This document shows, piece after piece, positions 1-8,596 of a DNA stretch of 52,865 bases. Under the pieces are notes generated by a model. It saw only the letters and a list, made by a program, of their open reading frames with translations. It was not told the DNA's origin and ran no database searches. This DNA is from Spirochaetales bacterium (GTDB lineage Bacteria; Spirochaetota; Spirochaetia; UBA9216), in contig JAEINK010000033.1 of the NCBI GenBank assembly GCA_016342585.1, positions 1 to 52,865 on the forward strand. Reading direction: 5' to 3'. The translations under genes were made by a program, and so were the position numbers. Numbering within the stretch: the first letter of the stretch is position 1; each line of letters begins with the position of its first letter.

Positions 1-210
1 AGAAACATAGTAACAGAGATTCATGGGGCTCTTTTTTTATCTTCTCATAGGGTGACAGTTAATATTAACATTCGGGAAGATCAGCTTTTAAAGGAGTTAA
101 TAGAGACTGTGGGCTTTTTTACCAGTAAACTTATCCTTATTAAATCCATCTTTAATCATCTATCCCTAAACTGCCGAAAAAAATTGTCGATAGTTAAAGG
201 GAGGATAAAT

Positions 211-1377
211 ATGACAACTCTCATAGAGAAACAGAAAATTGGTAAAAGACAAAAAACGGGTTCCCTTTTAAAAGCAGCCTCTTTGAAGGTTGAAAATATC
301 ATCCCTGAAAAACAGAAACCCGCAAAAAGAAAAAAATCCCTTCCTTCATTCACTACAGAAGGATTTATGGATACGATTCTACATATACGCATAAAAACCC
401 GGTGGTTTCTGAAGAAACTCTTCAGGGGTAAAGTATTCTCAAAGAATATGATAATTTCCGCTGCTTCGGTATTTGTATTAACTGCTGCCCTTGGTGCTGT
501 CTTCATACTGAATAATCAGGGAGAGTCCCTGGAGATCCCTCTTCCGGATGATACAATCCTGCAGACGCACCTGATGGATTACGCTTCGGTTGAGTTTTCG
601 GGCCAGGGTTCCGGTGAGATCCTCCCGGCTGCCTCGGTTTTGATCCCCTCAGTGAACCCTGTAAATTACACTGTTCAGCCCGGTGACACAATCTCCGAAA
701 TTGCCAAGAAGCATGGTTTGTCTGAAGGCACCTTGATCGGTTATAACTCGGTAACCGATGTCTATCGCCTTATCCCCGGTACTGAACTGAATATCCCGGA
801 TATAGATGGAATGCCTTATCAGGTAAAAAACGGGGACTCCTTGAATACTATAGCGACACATTTCAATGTTTCCCTCAATTCAATTCTTGATGCGAACGAT
901 CTCGATGACGATATCCTCCAACCCGGCCAGAATCTATTCATTCCCGGAGCCAATATCAGTGATTATGAGTATAAGAAGGCAACAAAAACCCTTTTTATCT
1001 ATCCGGCACGGGGGCGACTCTCATCCGGTTATGGTTATCGTTCCGATCCCTTTACCGGTGTCAGACGTTTTCATTATGGAATTGATCTGGCCAACAGTAC
1101 CGGAACGGCAATCAAGGCCTCCATGGAAGGAACAGTAATTGACGTTCAGGATAAATCCACAGGTTATGGTAAATGTGTCATAATACGGCATGCCAATGGT
1201 TTTCAGACCCTGTATGGCCATCTGGATTCGATAAGTGTAAGAAAGAATCAGTGGGTTTCCCAGGGGCAGACCATCGGCCGGATGGGAACAACAGGTCGAA
1301 GTACCGGTCCGCATCTCCATTTTTCAATTTATAAGAATAATAATACGATGAATCCATTGACTTATCTATTCAACTAG
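211..1377 (+). CDS. LysM/M23 family cell-wall metallopeptidase
   Basis: A predicted zinc endopeptidase that cleaves peptidoglycan cross-links in the periplasm. The 388-residue product has a basic cytoplasmic N-terminus, one membrane segment (about residues 81-101), two LysM modules (about 151-196 and 201-246, both with the GD(T/S) turn and a closing IP) and a C-terminal M23 domain (about 267-375). The M23 zinc ligands are visible as HYGID (H288, D292) and HLH (H368, H370), so the enzyme looks active. I chose the ATG at 211 because AAAGGGAGG lies just before it; the open frame runs back to a GTG at 52 without a comparable ribosome site. The small exported peptide at 1392 follows 14 bases later. 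A role in cell separation or in remodelling the wall around periplasmic flagella is inference. Confidence 0.9.
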   Translation: MTTLIEKQKIGKRQKTGSLLKAASLKVENIIPEKQKPAKRKKSLPSFTTEGFMDTILHIRIKTRWFLKKLFRGKVFSKNMIISAASVFVLTAALGAVFILNNQGESLEIPLPDDTILQTHLMDYASVEFSGQGSGEILPAASVLIPSVNPVNYTVQPGDTISEIAKKHGLSEGTLIGYNSVTDVYRLIPGTELNIPDIDGMPYQVKNGDSLNTIATHFNVSLNSILDANDLDDDILQPGQNLFIPGANISDYEYKKATKTLFIYPARGRLSSGYGYRSDPFTGVRRFHYGIDLANSTGTAIKASMEGTVIDVQDKSTGYGKCVIIRHANGFQTLYGHLDSISVRKNQWVSQGQTIGRMGTTGRSTGPHLHFSIYKNNNTMNPLTYLFN

Positions 1378-1391
1378 GCAGGAGTAATAAT

Positions 1392-1520
1392 ATGAGAAAA
1401 CTTGTTTTTGCGATAATGCTTCTTTTTGTAATATTCTCAGTTTTGCGGGGATTCGCCGATGTTGGTGATAACAGCAATCTTGCGAAGATGAGTGAACAGA
1501 CAGAAATAACCGGAATGTAG
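1392..1520 (+). CDS. small exported peptide (42 aa), unknown function
   Basis: A short reading frame of 42 residues starting with ATG behind GCAGGAG, 14 bases after the M23 peptidase stop. The N-terminus (MRKLVFAIMLLFVIFSVL) is a typical hydrophobic signal sequence; a likely cleavage after the FA at residues 21-22 would release a polar peptide of only about 20 residues (DVGDNSNLAKMSEQTEITGM). Good ribosome site, co-directional placement and the signal peptide support a real gene, but no family is recognised. The last codons lie inside the terminator-like hairpin at 1506-1536. Confidence 0.5.
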   Translation: MRKLVFAIMLLFVIFSVLRGFADVGDNSNLAKMSEQTEITGM

Positions 1521-1536
1521 CTTTACATCCCGGTTA
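1506..1536. terminator. hairpin between convergent genes
   Basis: An inverted repeat with arms ATAACCGG and CCGGTTAT, extended inward by AUGUA/UACAU with one mismatch and a loop of about four bases. It lies between the convergent small exported gene and secA and overlaps the stop codon of the former. There is no long T-run directly after it on the plus strand (a C-rich stretch then TATTTTAGT), so it is a probable rather than certain intrinsic terminator. Confidence 0.5.
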
Positions 1537-1582
1537 TCCCCTCTATTTTAGTAAAATAAAAAAACCAGGAACGAATTCCTTA

Positions 1583-4300
1583 TCATTTTCCATGACAATG
1601 TTTATATTTTTTACCACTTCCACAGGGGCAGAGATCATTTCTTCCCACCTTGGGCTGGTTCCGCATTACTGTTGCCTGAGCCGTTGCCTCTTTGGCTTCT
1701 CTGTTTTTATTAGCGGAAAAAGCTCCCATGGCAGAGTGGCTGGCCACACCGGAAGGTATGCGCCTGGTCGGCTGATCACCTCCCTTTTTTTCAATCCTGA
1801 CTTTGAGAACTTTTCGAGCAATTGAATTTTTGATATCGGCAATGAGTTTGTCAAAGATATCAAAACCTTCAAGTTTATATTCAAGTAAGGGGTTTTTCTG
1901 ACCATAACTTCGCAGGTAAACCGCTTCCCTTAAGGATTCAAGGTTTTCAAGGTGTTCCTGCCAGCGGTTGTCGATATTCCTCAGGTATTCAAAGAGGATG
2001 AACTGATTTAGGCGTTCAAGACCAACCATATCCCGCTTCTCCGAAAGGTCCTTTCGGAATTCGAGGGATAGTTTTTCCTGTATCTCATCAACCCCAAGTG
2101 TATCCAGCTCTTCCCTGCTTAATTCCGGGGTCATGAAAAATTCCTCAACAAGTCTCTCCAGGAGAAACGATGTTCCGGATTGTCTGTTATTACCTCGAAT
2201 ATCCTTGAACTCTTCGATAACATCGTCGAGAATTTCCAGGGCGGCAACGAGAACCCGGTCAGTAAGATCTTTTTCTGTTATGATAGAATCTCTCTGTTCA
2301 TATATGAATGTTCTTTGTTCGTTAAGTACATCATCATATTCAAGGAGGTGTTTTCGAATTTCGAAGTTTCGATCTTCAACTCTTGACTGGGCTCGTTCGA
2401 TGGCCTTGTTTATCCAGGGGTGGAAGAGGGGCTCTCCGGTATCCATACCGATGCGGCCCATCATGGACTTCATATTATCCCTGGCAAAGAGTCTCATGAG
2501 ATCATCATCAAGTGAGAGGAAAAACCTGGATAAACCCGGGTCTCCCTGTCTACCCGCACGTCCCCGAAGCTGATTATCTATACGTCTTGATTCATGCCTT
2601 TCTGTACCGAGTATATAGAGGCCTCCCAAATCACAAACTTCTTTGTAATCTTCCCGCCATTTACTATACTCTTTCTCATAAGCGGCCTTGAATTCTTCCA
2701 GAGTCGCTTCGGTTCCCACCTTTCTTCTGGCCCTGAAATCCGGATTTCCACCGAGTTTGATATCGGTACCTCGACCAGCCATATTCGTGGCGATGGTAAC
2801 CGATCCTTTGGCTCCAGCCTCCCCAATGATCATGGCTTCCCGGGAGTGGTTTTTCGCGTTGAGTACTTCATGGCGGACCCCCATACGGGTGAGAAGCTTG
2901 GAAAGGAGTTCCGATTTTTCGATGGAAACGGTACCCACAAGGATTGGCTGGCCAATCTCATGGACCCGTTTAATTTCATTGCAGATCGCTTCAAATTTGA
3001 ATTTTTCATTAAGGAAAACCGCATCATCCTCATCTTTTCTGGCGAGGGGCCGGTTCGTGGGAACGACAACGACCTCAAGTCCATAGATCGAGCCGAATTC
3101 CTTGGCTTCCGTATCGGCGGTTCCTGTCATTCCCGATATTTTGTTGTACATTCTGAAGAAGTTCTGGAAGGTGATTGTTGCCAATGTTCTATTCCGCTTG
3201 GCTACTTTGATCCCCTCTTTGGCCTCTATGGCCTGGTGTAAACCTTCCGAATACCTTCTGCCGTGGAGGATACGACCGGTAAATTCATCAACAATCTGAA
3301 CAAGACCATCTTCGACAACATAATCTGTATCCAGATGGAAAAGTTTATGTGCCTTAAGGGCCTGGGTAAAGTAGTGAATGAATTCAAAGTTTTCATCTAT
3401 AAAGAGGGAGCCATTAATAAGTTTATTTTTATTTAAGACTTCCTCAATGTGATTCATTCCCTCATCAGTGAACGATACCTTTTTGGATTTTTCATCGAGT
3501 TTATAATCTCCAACCGGTTCTTCCGGATAATCACCTGTCTCCGGATCCCTGGCACACTCACTCAATTGGTTAACAAGAGCATTAATCCTGTTGAATTTGG
3601 AGGTATCATCATCGGTCTGTCCAGAAATAATTAAGGGTGTTCTCGCTTCATCTATGAGGATAGAGTCAATCTCATCAATAATACAGTAGTAATGGTCCTT
3701 CTGTGCCTTGCCCTCTATGGACCAGCGCATATTATCCCTGAGGTAATCAAAACCGAATTCATTGTTCGTACCATAGGTAATATCTTTTTTATAGGATTCG
3801 ACCCTTTCATTGGGATCCATATTGGAAATTATAGCGCCTACAGTAATTCCCAGAAAACTGTAGATCGGCCGCATCCATTCCGCATCTCGGGAAGCAAGGT
3901 AGTCATTTACCGTTATAACATGGACACCATTACCGGCCAGGGAATTAAGGTAGGCGGCAGAGACACTGGATAAGGTTTTTCCTTCCCCTGTTTTCATCTC
4001 CATTATTTTTCCCTGATGAAGAATTATCCCACCAAGAATCTGGACATCGTAATGCCTTTCTCCCAAAGTCCTTCTGGCCGCCTCTCTTACAAGTGCGAAG
4101 GCTTCTGGAAGGATATCATCCAAGGTTTCGCCCCCTATAATCCTTTCCCTGAACTCTCTGGTTTTTTCGGGAAACTCTTCATTTTGGAGGGATACTGCCC
4201 AGGATTCTTTCTCGTTTATGCTGTGTAGAATTGGTAAAAGGGCTTTTAAATCTCTTTCATGCTGGGAGCCGAATACCTTTTTCATTGCCTTTTGAATCAT
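1583..4300 (-). CDS. secA: preprotein translocase ATPase SecA
   Basis: The ATP-driven motor that pushes unfolded preproteins through SecYEG. The 905-residue length is normal. Visible are the Walker A MKTGEGKT (near residue 102), the DEAD-type box DEIDSILIDEARTP (about 208 onward), the second nucleotide-binding region with NMAGRGTDI and QLRGRAGRQGDPG, and a C-terminal zinc finger CPCGSGKKYKHCHG that in other bacteria binds SecB and lipids. The ATG at 4300 is preceded by CAGGAG. The gene stands alone on the minus strand, convergent with the small exported gene and divergent from the lipoprotein gene at 4435. A promoter TTGTAA-N17-TATCTT lies about 75 bases upstream. Confidence 0.98.
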   Translation of the reverse strand: MIQKAMKKVFGSQHERDLKALLPILHSINEKESWAVSLQNEEFPEKTREFRERIIGGETLDDILPEAFALVREAARRTLGERHYDVQILGGIILHQGKIMEMKTGEGKTLSSVSAAYLNSLAGNGVHVITVNDYLASRDAEWMRPIYSFLGITVGAIISNMDPNERVESYKKDITYGTNNEFGFDYLRDNMRWSIEGKAQKDHYYCIIDEIDSILIDEARTPLIISGQTDDDTSKFNRINALVNQLSECARDPETGDYPEEPVGDYKLDEKSKKVSFTDEGMNHIEEVLNKNKLINGSLFIDENFEFIHYFTQALKAHKLFHLDTDYVVEDGLVQIVDEFTGRILHGRRYSEGLHQAIEAKEGIKVAKRNRTLATITFQNFFRMYNKISGMTGTADTEAKEFGSIYGLEVVVVPTNRPLARKDEDDAVFLNEKFKFEAICNEIKRVHEIGQPILVGTVSIEKSELLSKLLTRMGVRHEVLNAKNHSREAMIIGEAGAKGSVTIATNMAGRGTDIKLGGNPDFRARRKVGTEATLEEFKAAYEKEYSKWREDYKEVCDLGGLYILGTERHESRRIDNQLRGRAGRQGDPGLSRFFLSLDDDLMRLFARDNMKSMMGRIGMDTGEPLFHPWINKAIERAQSRVEDRNFEIRKHLLEYDDVLNEQRTFIYEQRDSIITEKDLTDRVLVAALEILDDVIEEFKDIRGNNRQSGTSFLLERLVEEFFMTPELSREELDTLGVDEIQEKLSLEFRKDLSEKRDMVGLERLNQFILFEYLRNIDNRWQEHLENLESLREAVYLRSYGQKNPLLEYKLEGFDIFDKLIADIKNSIARKVLKVRIEKKGGDQPTRRIPSGVASHSAMGAFSANKNREAKEATAQATVMRNQPKVGRNDLCPCGSGKKYKHCHGK

Positions 4301-4376
4301 CTATTTTTCTCCTGAAAAACGGTGCAAATCTCTTAGGATCTTAATTCAATGCATACCGTAAACATCATTGTATTTG

Positions 4377-4405
4377 AAGATACTCAAATTTTATCCTCTT
4401 TACAA
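4377..4405 (-). promoter_or_regulatory. sigma-70-like promoter for secA
   Basis: On the minus strand TTGTAA, a 17-base spacer and TATCTT, which would give a leader of about 70 bases for secA. Its -35 box overlaps the -35 box of the divergent promoter at 4399-4427. Confidence 0.5.
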
Positions 4406-4427
4406 GGGTGGACCGTGATAGTACTAT
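4399..4427 (+). promoter_or_regulatory. sigma-70-like promoter placing the start site at the ATG
   Basis: TTTACA (4399-4404), a 17-base spacer, TACTAT (4422-4427), then seven bases to the ATG at 4435. The predicted transcript would begin at or next to the start codon, which agrees with the absence of any Shine-Dalgarno sequence there. Confidence 0.5.
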
Positions 4428-4434
4428 TTCATTC

Positions 4435-5664
4435 ATGAAAAAGCTTATGACAATCCTAATTTACAGCTTCATATTACTTCTCCTCTTACCTCTTTCTTGC
4501 GCCAAGGGTGAAATAAAACTCCTCGAGAAGGAGACCCTCTTTAATATTGAATATGGTCGGATGGAAGATCAGATTGATATCGGTGCTGCCGCTGAAAATT
4601 ATTCACCAAGAAAAAATAGAATAACCATGCAGAATGGTATTTTCCATATTTCAAACGGAAGATCGGCTAAGATAATGGAATTCAACTCCTATGGGGAGAT
4701 CCTTAATCTCTATTATAACAGTGGGGAAAATCCCGAACCGGTTATTCTCACCAAACAGCAGCAGGGGGAGCAGACTTCCACAAGGAATGTATATGCCTAT
4801 CCTTTTAAGGATGTTGGAGAGATCGCGATTGATTCGGGTAAGCGGCTCTATATCGATGACAGGATAGCCGAAAACAGGGTTGAACATGATGATGGATTGG
4901 GTGTTCCTCTGGATCGAATCATACTCCAATTTAATCAGTCGGGAGAGTATATCGATTATTTAGGTCAGGAGGGGAGTGGTGGAACTCCTTTTTCCTATAT
5001 TGAGAAGATCAGGATATCAGATCGGGATGAGCTTATTGTGTTTACCAGAAATACCCAAGGATGGAAGATTTTCTGGTTTTCATCAGAAGGTCGTCCGTTA
5101 TATATCGTAGATATCAACTCTGACGCTCTCCCTTTTCCAAATGAGGAGGAGAAGGAGCATAGTTTTGCAGACCTGGAAACTATCGAAAGTGATCAGATTA
5201 ACAGGTTTCTCTATATAAAGATTGATTATTACATCGATCACTCCATGAAACTTGATTCCGAAGAGACGGGTATCTCCTTTAATAACTCGGTTATCTGGAC
5301 TTTAGATATCAGCAAGGGTGAGTATGATGAGTGGGTAGAAATTCCAAGTTATCTAAAGGAAGAGGATAAGCCCCAGGTGTATGAGGATGAGACTACGAAT
5401 CTCCTTTATGAATTCATTGGTACATCCGGTGACGGTATTTTCTATTTGATCAGTCTTGATGGAAGGAATTCGTATAACCTGATGCTCCTGAACAGGAATG
5501 GTCAGGTGATACAGACCAGCGGGATAGATATGGGGCCGGATCGACTCATGATTCAGGAGTTTTATATCAGTAAGAATGGAATACTGACCGGTTTACTCGG
5601 GTGGGAAGAAAATATGGAAGTGGCCTGGTGGCGAACCGATAAGTTCCTGGGTAAAGAGGAGTGA
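4435..5664 (+). CDS. spirochaete lipoprotein with beta-propeller-like repeats
   Basis: A predicted lipoprotein of 409 residues. The signal peptide ends in the lipobox LPLSC, with Cys22 as the acylation site. The mature part is rich in aromatic/Gly beta-strand motifs such as ISNGRSAKIMEFNSYGEI and FSSEGRPLYIVDI, which recur as in NHL/beta-propeller proteins. It resembles a spirochaete lipoprotein group that I recall as LIC_12708-like; this is memory, not a search result. No ribosome site precedes any candidate start; the ATG at 4435 gives the best signal peptide and sits seven bases behind a -10 box. A GTG nine codons upstream is possible. The stop overlaps the start of nnrE-nnrD (TGATG), so the two are probably co-translated. 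Function unknown. Confidence 0.75.
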   Translation: MKKLMTILIYSFILLLLLPLSCAKGEIKLLEKETLFNIEYGRMEDQIDIGAAAENYSPRKNRITMQNGIFHISNGRSAKIMEFNSYGEILNLYYNSGENPEPVILTKQQQGEQTSTRNVYAYPFKDVGEIAIDSGKRLYIDDRIAENRVEHDDGLGVPLDRIILQFNQSGEYIDYLGQEGSGGTPFSYIEKIRISDRDELIVFTRNTQGWKIFWFSSEGRPLYIVDINSDALPFPNEEEKEHSFADLETIESDQINRFLYIKIDYYIDHSMKLDSEETGISFNNSVIWTLDISKGEYDEWVEIPSYLKEEDKPQVYEDETTNLLYEFIGTSGDGIFYLISLDGRNSYNLMLLNRNGQVIQTSGIDMGPDRLMIQEFYISKNGILTGLLGWEENMEVAWWRTDKFLGKEE

Positions 5665-7211
5665 TGAAGATAGTTGATTCCCATATTATGGGTGAGATTG
5701 ATAGAAAATCGATTGAAGATTATGGTATCCCATCCATGATTCTCATGGAGAATGCCGGGATACGGGTCTGGTATGAATTTAAAAATGATCATCCTCAGCT
5801 TTCAAAATCATCTAAAATTGTCTTTCTTGCGGGGAAGGGAAATAACGGAGGAGATGCCTGTGTCATGGCAAGGCAGGCTTTTACAGAAGAGTTTACAAAT
5901 ATATCCCTCCTTTCCTGGGGTACGGATGTAAAGACCGATGGTACCGGTCAGAAAAAAATCTGCCATCGTCTTCATATACCAATTCTCCAGTGGGAAGGTG
6001 ATAGAAACTCTGCCGAAAAACTAATCTCGGAAAGTGATTTTATCATCGATGGTCTTGCCGGAACCGGATTGAAGGGGGGCGCACGCCCTGAACTTTCGGA
6101 AATAATTGAGGCTGTAAACAGGGCTGAAGGGAATACGATAGCTCTGGATATTCCTTCTGGCCTGGGGGATGATTTTCGCCCGGGATTTTCTGTTGTGGCG
6201 GCCTCTATCACTTATACCATAGGGCTTCCTCTTATTTCTCTCTATTCACCTGCCGGTAGAGTTTTCTGTGGTAGAATAAAGGTGATCCCCATCTGCTTTC
6301 CCAGGGAAGAGATCGGGAATCCGGATATCCCCGGTGAGTTGATCGTCTGGGAGGATGTAATTTCAAAAATTCCCTTTCCCGCTACTTCGGCATACAAGGG
6401 AACCCGCGGTCATCTTCATATCTATGCCGGAAGTTCCGGATACTCCGGTGCCGCCTGGCTTGCTGCCAATGCTGCTGTTCGCTCCCTACCCGGTCTGGTT
6501 ACCCTTTTTACGGACAATAGGGTATATCCCTCTCTGGCGGCCTCCTGTCGTTCTGTTATGGTACGCCCCTGGGAACTCCCGGCGATTGGCGATAAGAATC
6601 GGGAAGCCGAAGCCGGCTGTAGAACCCTTCTTATTGGACCGGGCTGGGGTACAGATCAGCCGGATTTACGGAAAAACTGGCTTGAGGAGATACTCTCCCG
6701 GGAGGATTTCTCCGGTGTTCTTGATGCAGACGGGCTGACCATTTGGGGGGAGGGTGGGGATTTTGAGACCCCGGCAGGAGGATGGATCTTCACACCCCAT
6801 CCGGGAGAACTTGCACGGTTGACCGGGAAGGAGACAGGTGAAATCATGAAAGACCCTCTGCCGGTCATCCTTGAGTACGCGATAAAGTGGAATGTTACCC
6901 TTGTTTTAAAGGCTCATGTGGTTTACCTCGCCCTTCCGGATGGCAGATTTTTTATTGTGGATGGAATGAACCCGGCCCTGGGGACAGGAGGTTCCGGAGA
7001 TCTTCTCTCCGGCATTATTGCCGGCCTTCTTGCTGCCGGAGCCTCCCCGGAAGATGCGGCTCTCATTGGTATCTGCCTTCATCAGGAGGCCGGTCGTTTG
7101 GGTAAGGAGAGGTCTGGCTGGTTTGCCGCCGAGGATTTGATCCCCCTGATCCCCGAAATTCTGAAAAATGCCGAAAACAGCCAAAAAGCCGGAGGTGCTA
7201 TAAGTGAATGA
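5664..7211 (+). CDS. nnrD: bifunctional NAD(P)HX epimerase / ADP-dependent dehydratase
   Basis: A metabolite-repair enzyme for hydrated NADH and NADPH. The N-terminal half (about 1-210) is the YjeF_N/NnrE epimerase, recognisable by GKGNNGGDACVMAR and by the IIDGLAGTGLKG stretch. The C-terminal half is the NnrD dehydratase (carbohydrate-kinase fold) with GTRGHLHIYAGSSGYSGAA, TPHPGELARLTG and the nucleotide/catalytic loop GTGGSGDLLSGII. Both halves look intact; fusion of the two activities is common in bacteria. I use the ATG at 5664, which overlaps the previous stop, because the GTG at 5661 sits directly on the AAGAGGA ribosome site with no spacing. The next gene overlaps by eight bases. Confidence 0.93.
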   Translation: MKIVDSHIMGEIDRKSIEDYGIPSMILMENAGIRVWYEFKNDHPQLSKSSKIVFLAGKGNNGGDACVMARQAFTEEFTNISLLSWGTDVKTDGTGQKKICHRLHIPILQWEGDRNSAEKLISESDFIIDGLAGTGLKGGARPELSEIIEAVNRAEGNTIALDIPSGLGDDFRPGFSVVAASITYTIGLPLISLYSPAGRVFCGRIKVIPICFPREEIGNPDIPGELIVWEDVISKIPFPATSAYKGTRGHLHIYAGSSGYSGAAWLAANAAVRSLPGLVTLFTDNRVYPSLAASCRSVMVRPWELPAIGDKNREAEAGCRTLLIGPGWGTDQPDLRKNWLEEILSREDFSGVLDADGLTIWGEGGDFETPAGGWIFTPHPGELARLTGKETGEIMKDPLPVILEYAIKWNVTLVLKAHVVYLALPDGRFFIVDGMNPALGTGGSGDLLSGIIAGLLAAGASPEDAALIGICLHQEAGRLGKERSGWFAAEDLIPLIPEILKNAENSQKAGGAISE

Positions 7212-7722
7212 TTACCATAAAATACCGACGGAAGATCTGCCCTTTCATTACAATCGGGAGGAGCGCTTGGGGCAGGCTTCCGAAGAGGTTCGAAATACCC
7301 TCTATGCGGAAGGAAAAAAGAGGGTGATATTAGACAAAAGGCTTCTGATCATAATGATCGATATAGTCATTGTAGTTATTGCCTTCATCGGGGTAACGGC
7401 TTATCAGAAATCTTTAGCCAGGGTCGGAAATTTTGAAGGTGTAAAACTGGCACTTGTTGCTATTGAGTATGATGGACAGATCCTGGCAAGTCTGAAGGTG
7501 GAGAATCTGGCCGAAACCGAACCTGGACGAATTATCGAAGCCGCTTTTTTCCTGAAGAAGGGGGAAGAGGTTGTTATTTCGGATTTGATTCCTGCCTCGG
7601 TAGGGGGGAAAAGGGTCCTCCGGGAGACCCTTAAACCCGAATCCGGTTTCACTTCTCTCAATGTAAGGGTCAGGATCGGGGATAATGAGCGGATTTTAAA
7701 GAAACAGATATCCGGAGAGTAA
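7204..7722 (+). CDS. single-pass membrane protein, unknown function
   Basis: A 172-residue protein with a charged cytoplasmic N-terminus, one membrane segment (about residues 45-65, LLIIMIDIVIVVIAFIGVTA) and an extracytoplasmic domain of about 105 residues with alternating beta-strand character. It begins with GTG behind GGAGGTG and overlaps the end of nnrE-nnrD by eight bases, so translation is probably coupled. No family recognised. The fold could be a small Ig-like or FixG-like beta domain, but this is a guess. Confidence 0.7.
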   Translation: MNDYHKIPTEDLPFHYNREERLGQASEEVRNTLYAEGKKRVILDKRLLIIMIDIVIVVIAFIGVTAYQKSLARVGNFEGVKLALVAIEYDGQILASLKVENLAETEPGRIIEAAFFLKKGEEVVISDLIPASVGGKRVLRETLKPESGFTSLNVRVRIGDNERILKKQISGE

Positions 7723-7730
7723 AAAATTAG

Positions 7731-7759
7731 TTGACCACTGGGTCTGTTTTGGATATTCT
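7731..7759 (+). promoter_or_regulatory. sigma-70-like promoter
   Basis: TTGACC, a 17-base spacer and TATTCT, ending 16 bases before the ATG at 7776. The predicted start site would fall within or next to the GAGGTG ribosome site, giving a very short leader. Confidence 0.45.
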
Positions 7760-7775
7760 TTTATCGAGGTGTAAA

Positions 7776-8183
7776 ATGATACAGTTCTTTTTTCTTTCGG
7801 TATTATTGAATGTGGTTGGTGGAGCCCTGCTGGCCTCGGATTTTCTAAATGAAAAGCTACCCGTTATCAGCTGGCTGAATGATCCCTTCCGGGATATGGC
7901 AAATTCCAGACTAATCCTGGGTATTCTTTCAATAATTGTTGGAATATTCAAACTTTTGTCAGTCATCTCTGGAGATGTGAAAATAGTCGGGGATCTTCTT
8001 CCCGCCCTCTCAGGTCTCCTGGTTGGGTTTGGACTTCTTGTCGAATATTATAGAACAAGAACCGATGTTCAGACTGAAAATAATATCAATACAATTCTGG
8101 ATAATTATAAGCATATTTTCGGTACTGCCGCTATTGGTGTTGGAATCTTGCATTTCTTCTTTCCCAGAGTTCTTTTTCTATAA
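7776..8183 (+). CDS. small multi-pass membrane protein, unknown function
   Basis: A 135-residue protein with about four hydrophobic segments (MIQFFFLSVLLNVVGGALLA; LILGILSIIVGIFKLLSVI; LLPALSGLLVGFGLLVEYY; a C-terminal IGVGILHFFFP). I chose the ATG at 7776, preceded by CGAGGTG, over a TTG at 7731 that lies inside the promoter -35 box. It is followed after three bases by the Nudix gene. No family recognised; similar small membrane proteins occur as hypothetical proteins in spirochaetes. Confidence 0.7.
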   Translation: MIQFFFLSVLLNVVGGALLASDFLNEKLPVISWLNDPFRDMANSRLILGILSIIVGIFKLLSVISGDVKIVGDLLPALSGLLVGFGLLVEYYRTRTDVQTENNINTILDNYKHIFGTAAIGVGILHFFFPRVLFL

Positions 8184-8186
8184 ACA

Positions 8187-8579
8187 ATGAGGATTTCCAC
8201 AGCGGGGGTCGTTATGCGGGACGGCCGTTATTTAGTCACTTTACGAAAACCTGGTACCAGTATAGGTGTTAAATGGGAATTCCCGGGTGGTAAAGCCGAA
8301 GCGGGTGAAACGCCTGATGAGGCTTTAACCAGGGAGTTTCAGGAAGAGCTTTCGCTTACCATTAATGTGAGAGAAGAGATTTTTGAAGGTCATTTTTTCA
8401 ATGGTGAAAAAAAATATAAGCTGAAGGCTTTCAGTGTTGAATTGATAACACCTCTGGATGAAATGAAATTAACAGAGCATTCAGAGTACCGGTTGGTTTC
8501 GCTTGACGAGATGAAAGAGCTTCCTTTTCCTTCTTCAGATTCATTAATTAGAGATTATTTGATCCAAAAGAATTCCTAG
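8187..8579 (+). CDS. Nudix hydrolase (MutT-like)
   Basis: A 130-residue Nudix enzyme that probably hydrolyses a nucleoside diphosphate derivative, as MutT does for oxidised dGTP. The Nudix box is G35-x5-E41-x7-R49-E50-F-x-E53-E54-x-S-L; only the penultimate Gly of the consensus is replaced by Ser. The preceding WEFPGGK and the N-terminal STAGVVMRDGRYLV are typical of MutT-type 8-oxo-dGTP hydrolases. There is no clear ribosome site; the start lies three bases after the upstream stop, so it may depend on re-initiation. It stands directly before the mrfA-mrfB pair, which suggests a genome-maintenance cluster, but its substrate cannot be told from sequence. Confidence 0.88.
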   Translation: MRISTAGVVMRDGRYLVTLRKPGTSIGVKWEFPGGKAEAGETPDEALTREFQEELSLTINVREEIFEGHFFNGEKKYKLKAFSVELITPLDEMKLTEHSEYRLVSLDEMKELPFPSSDSLIRDYLIQKNS

Positions 8580-8596
8580 AACAGGCGGTATTTTCT

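Noticed and set aside
16..40. Possible terminator tail (AGAG, then CTCT followed by a T-run) of an upstream gene
   Set aside because: The stem is only four pairs and the upstream gene is outside the window.
2594..3241. A 215-codon plus-strand reading frame opposite secA
   Set aside because: It lies entirely within secA, has no ribosome site, and its translation shows no domain; a shadow of the conserved gene.
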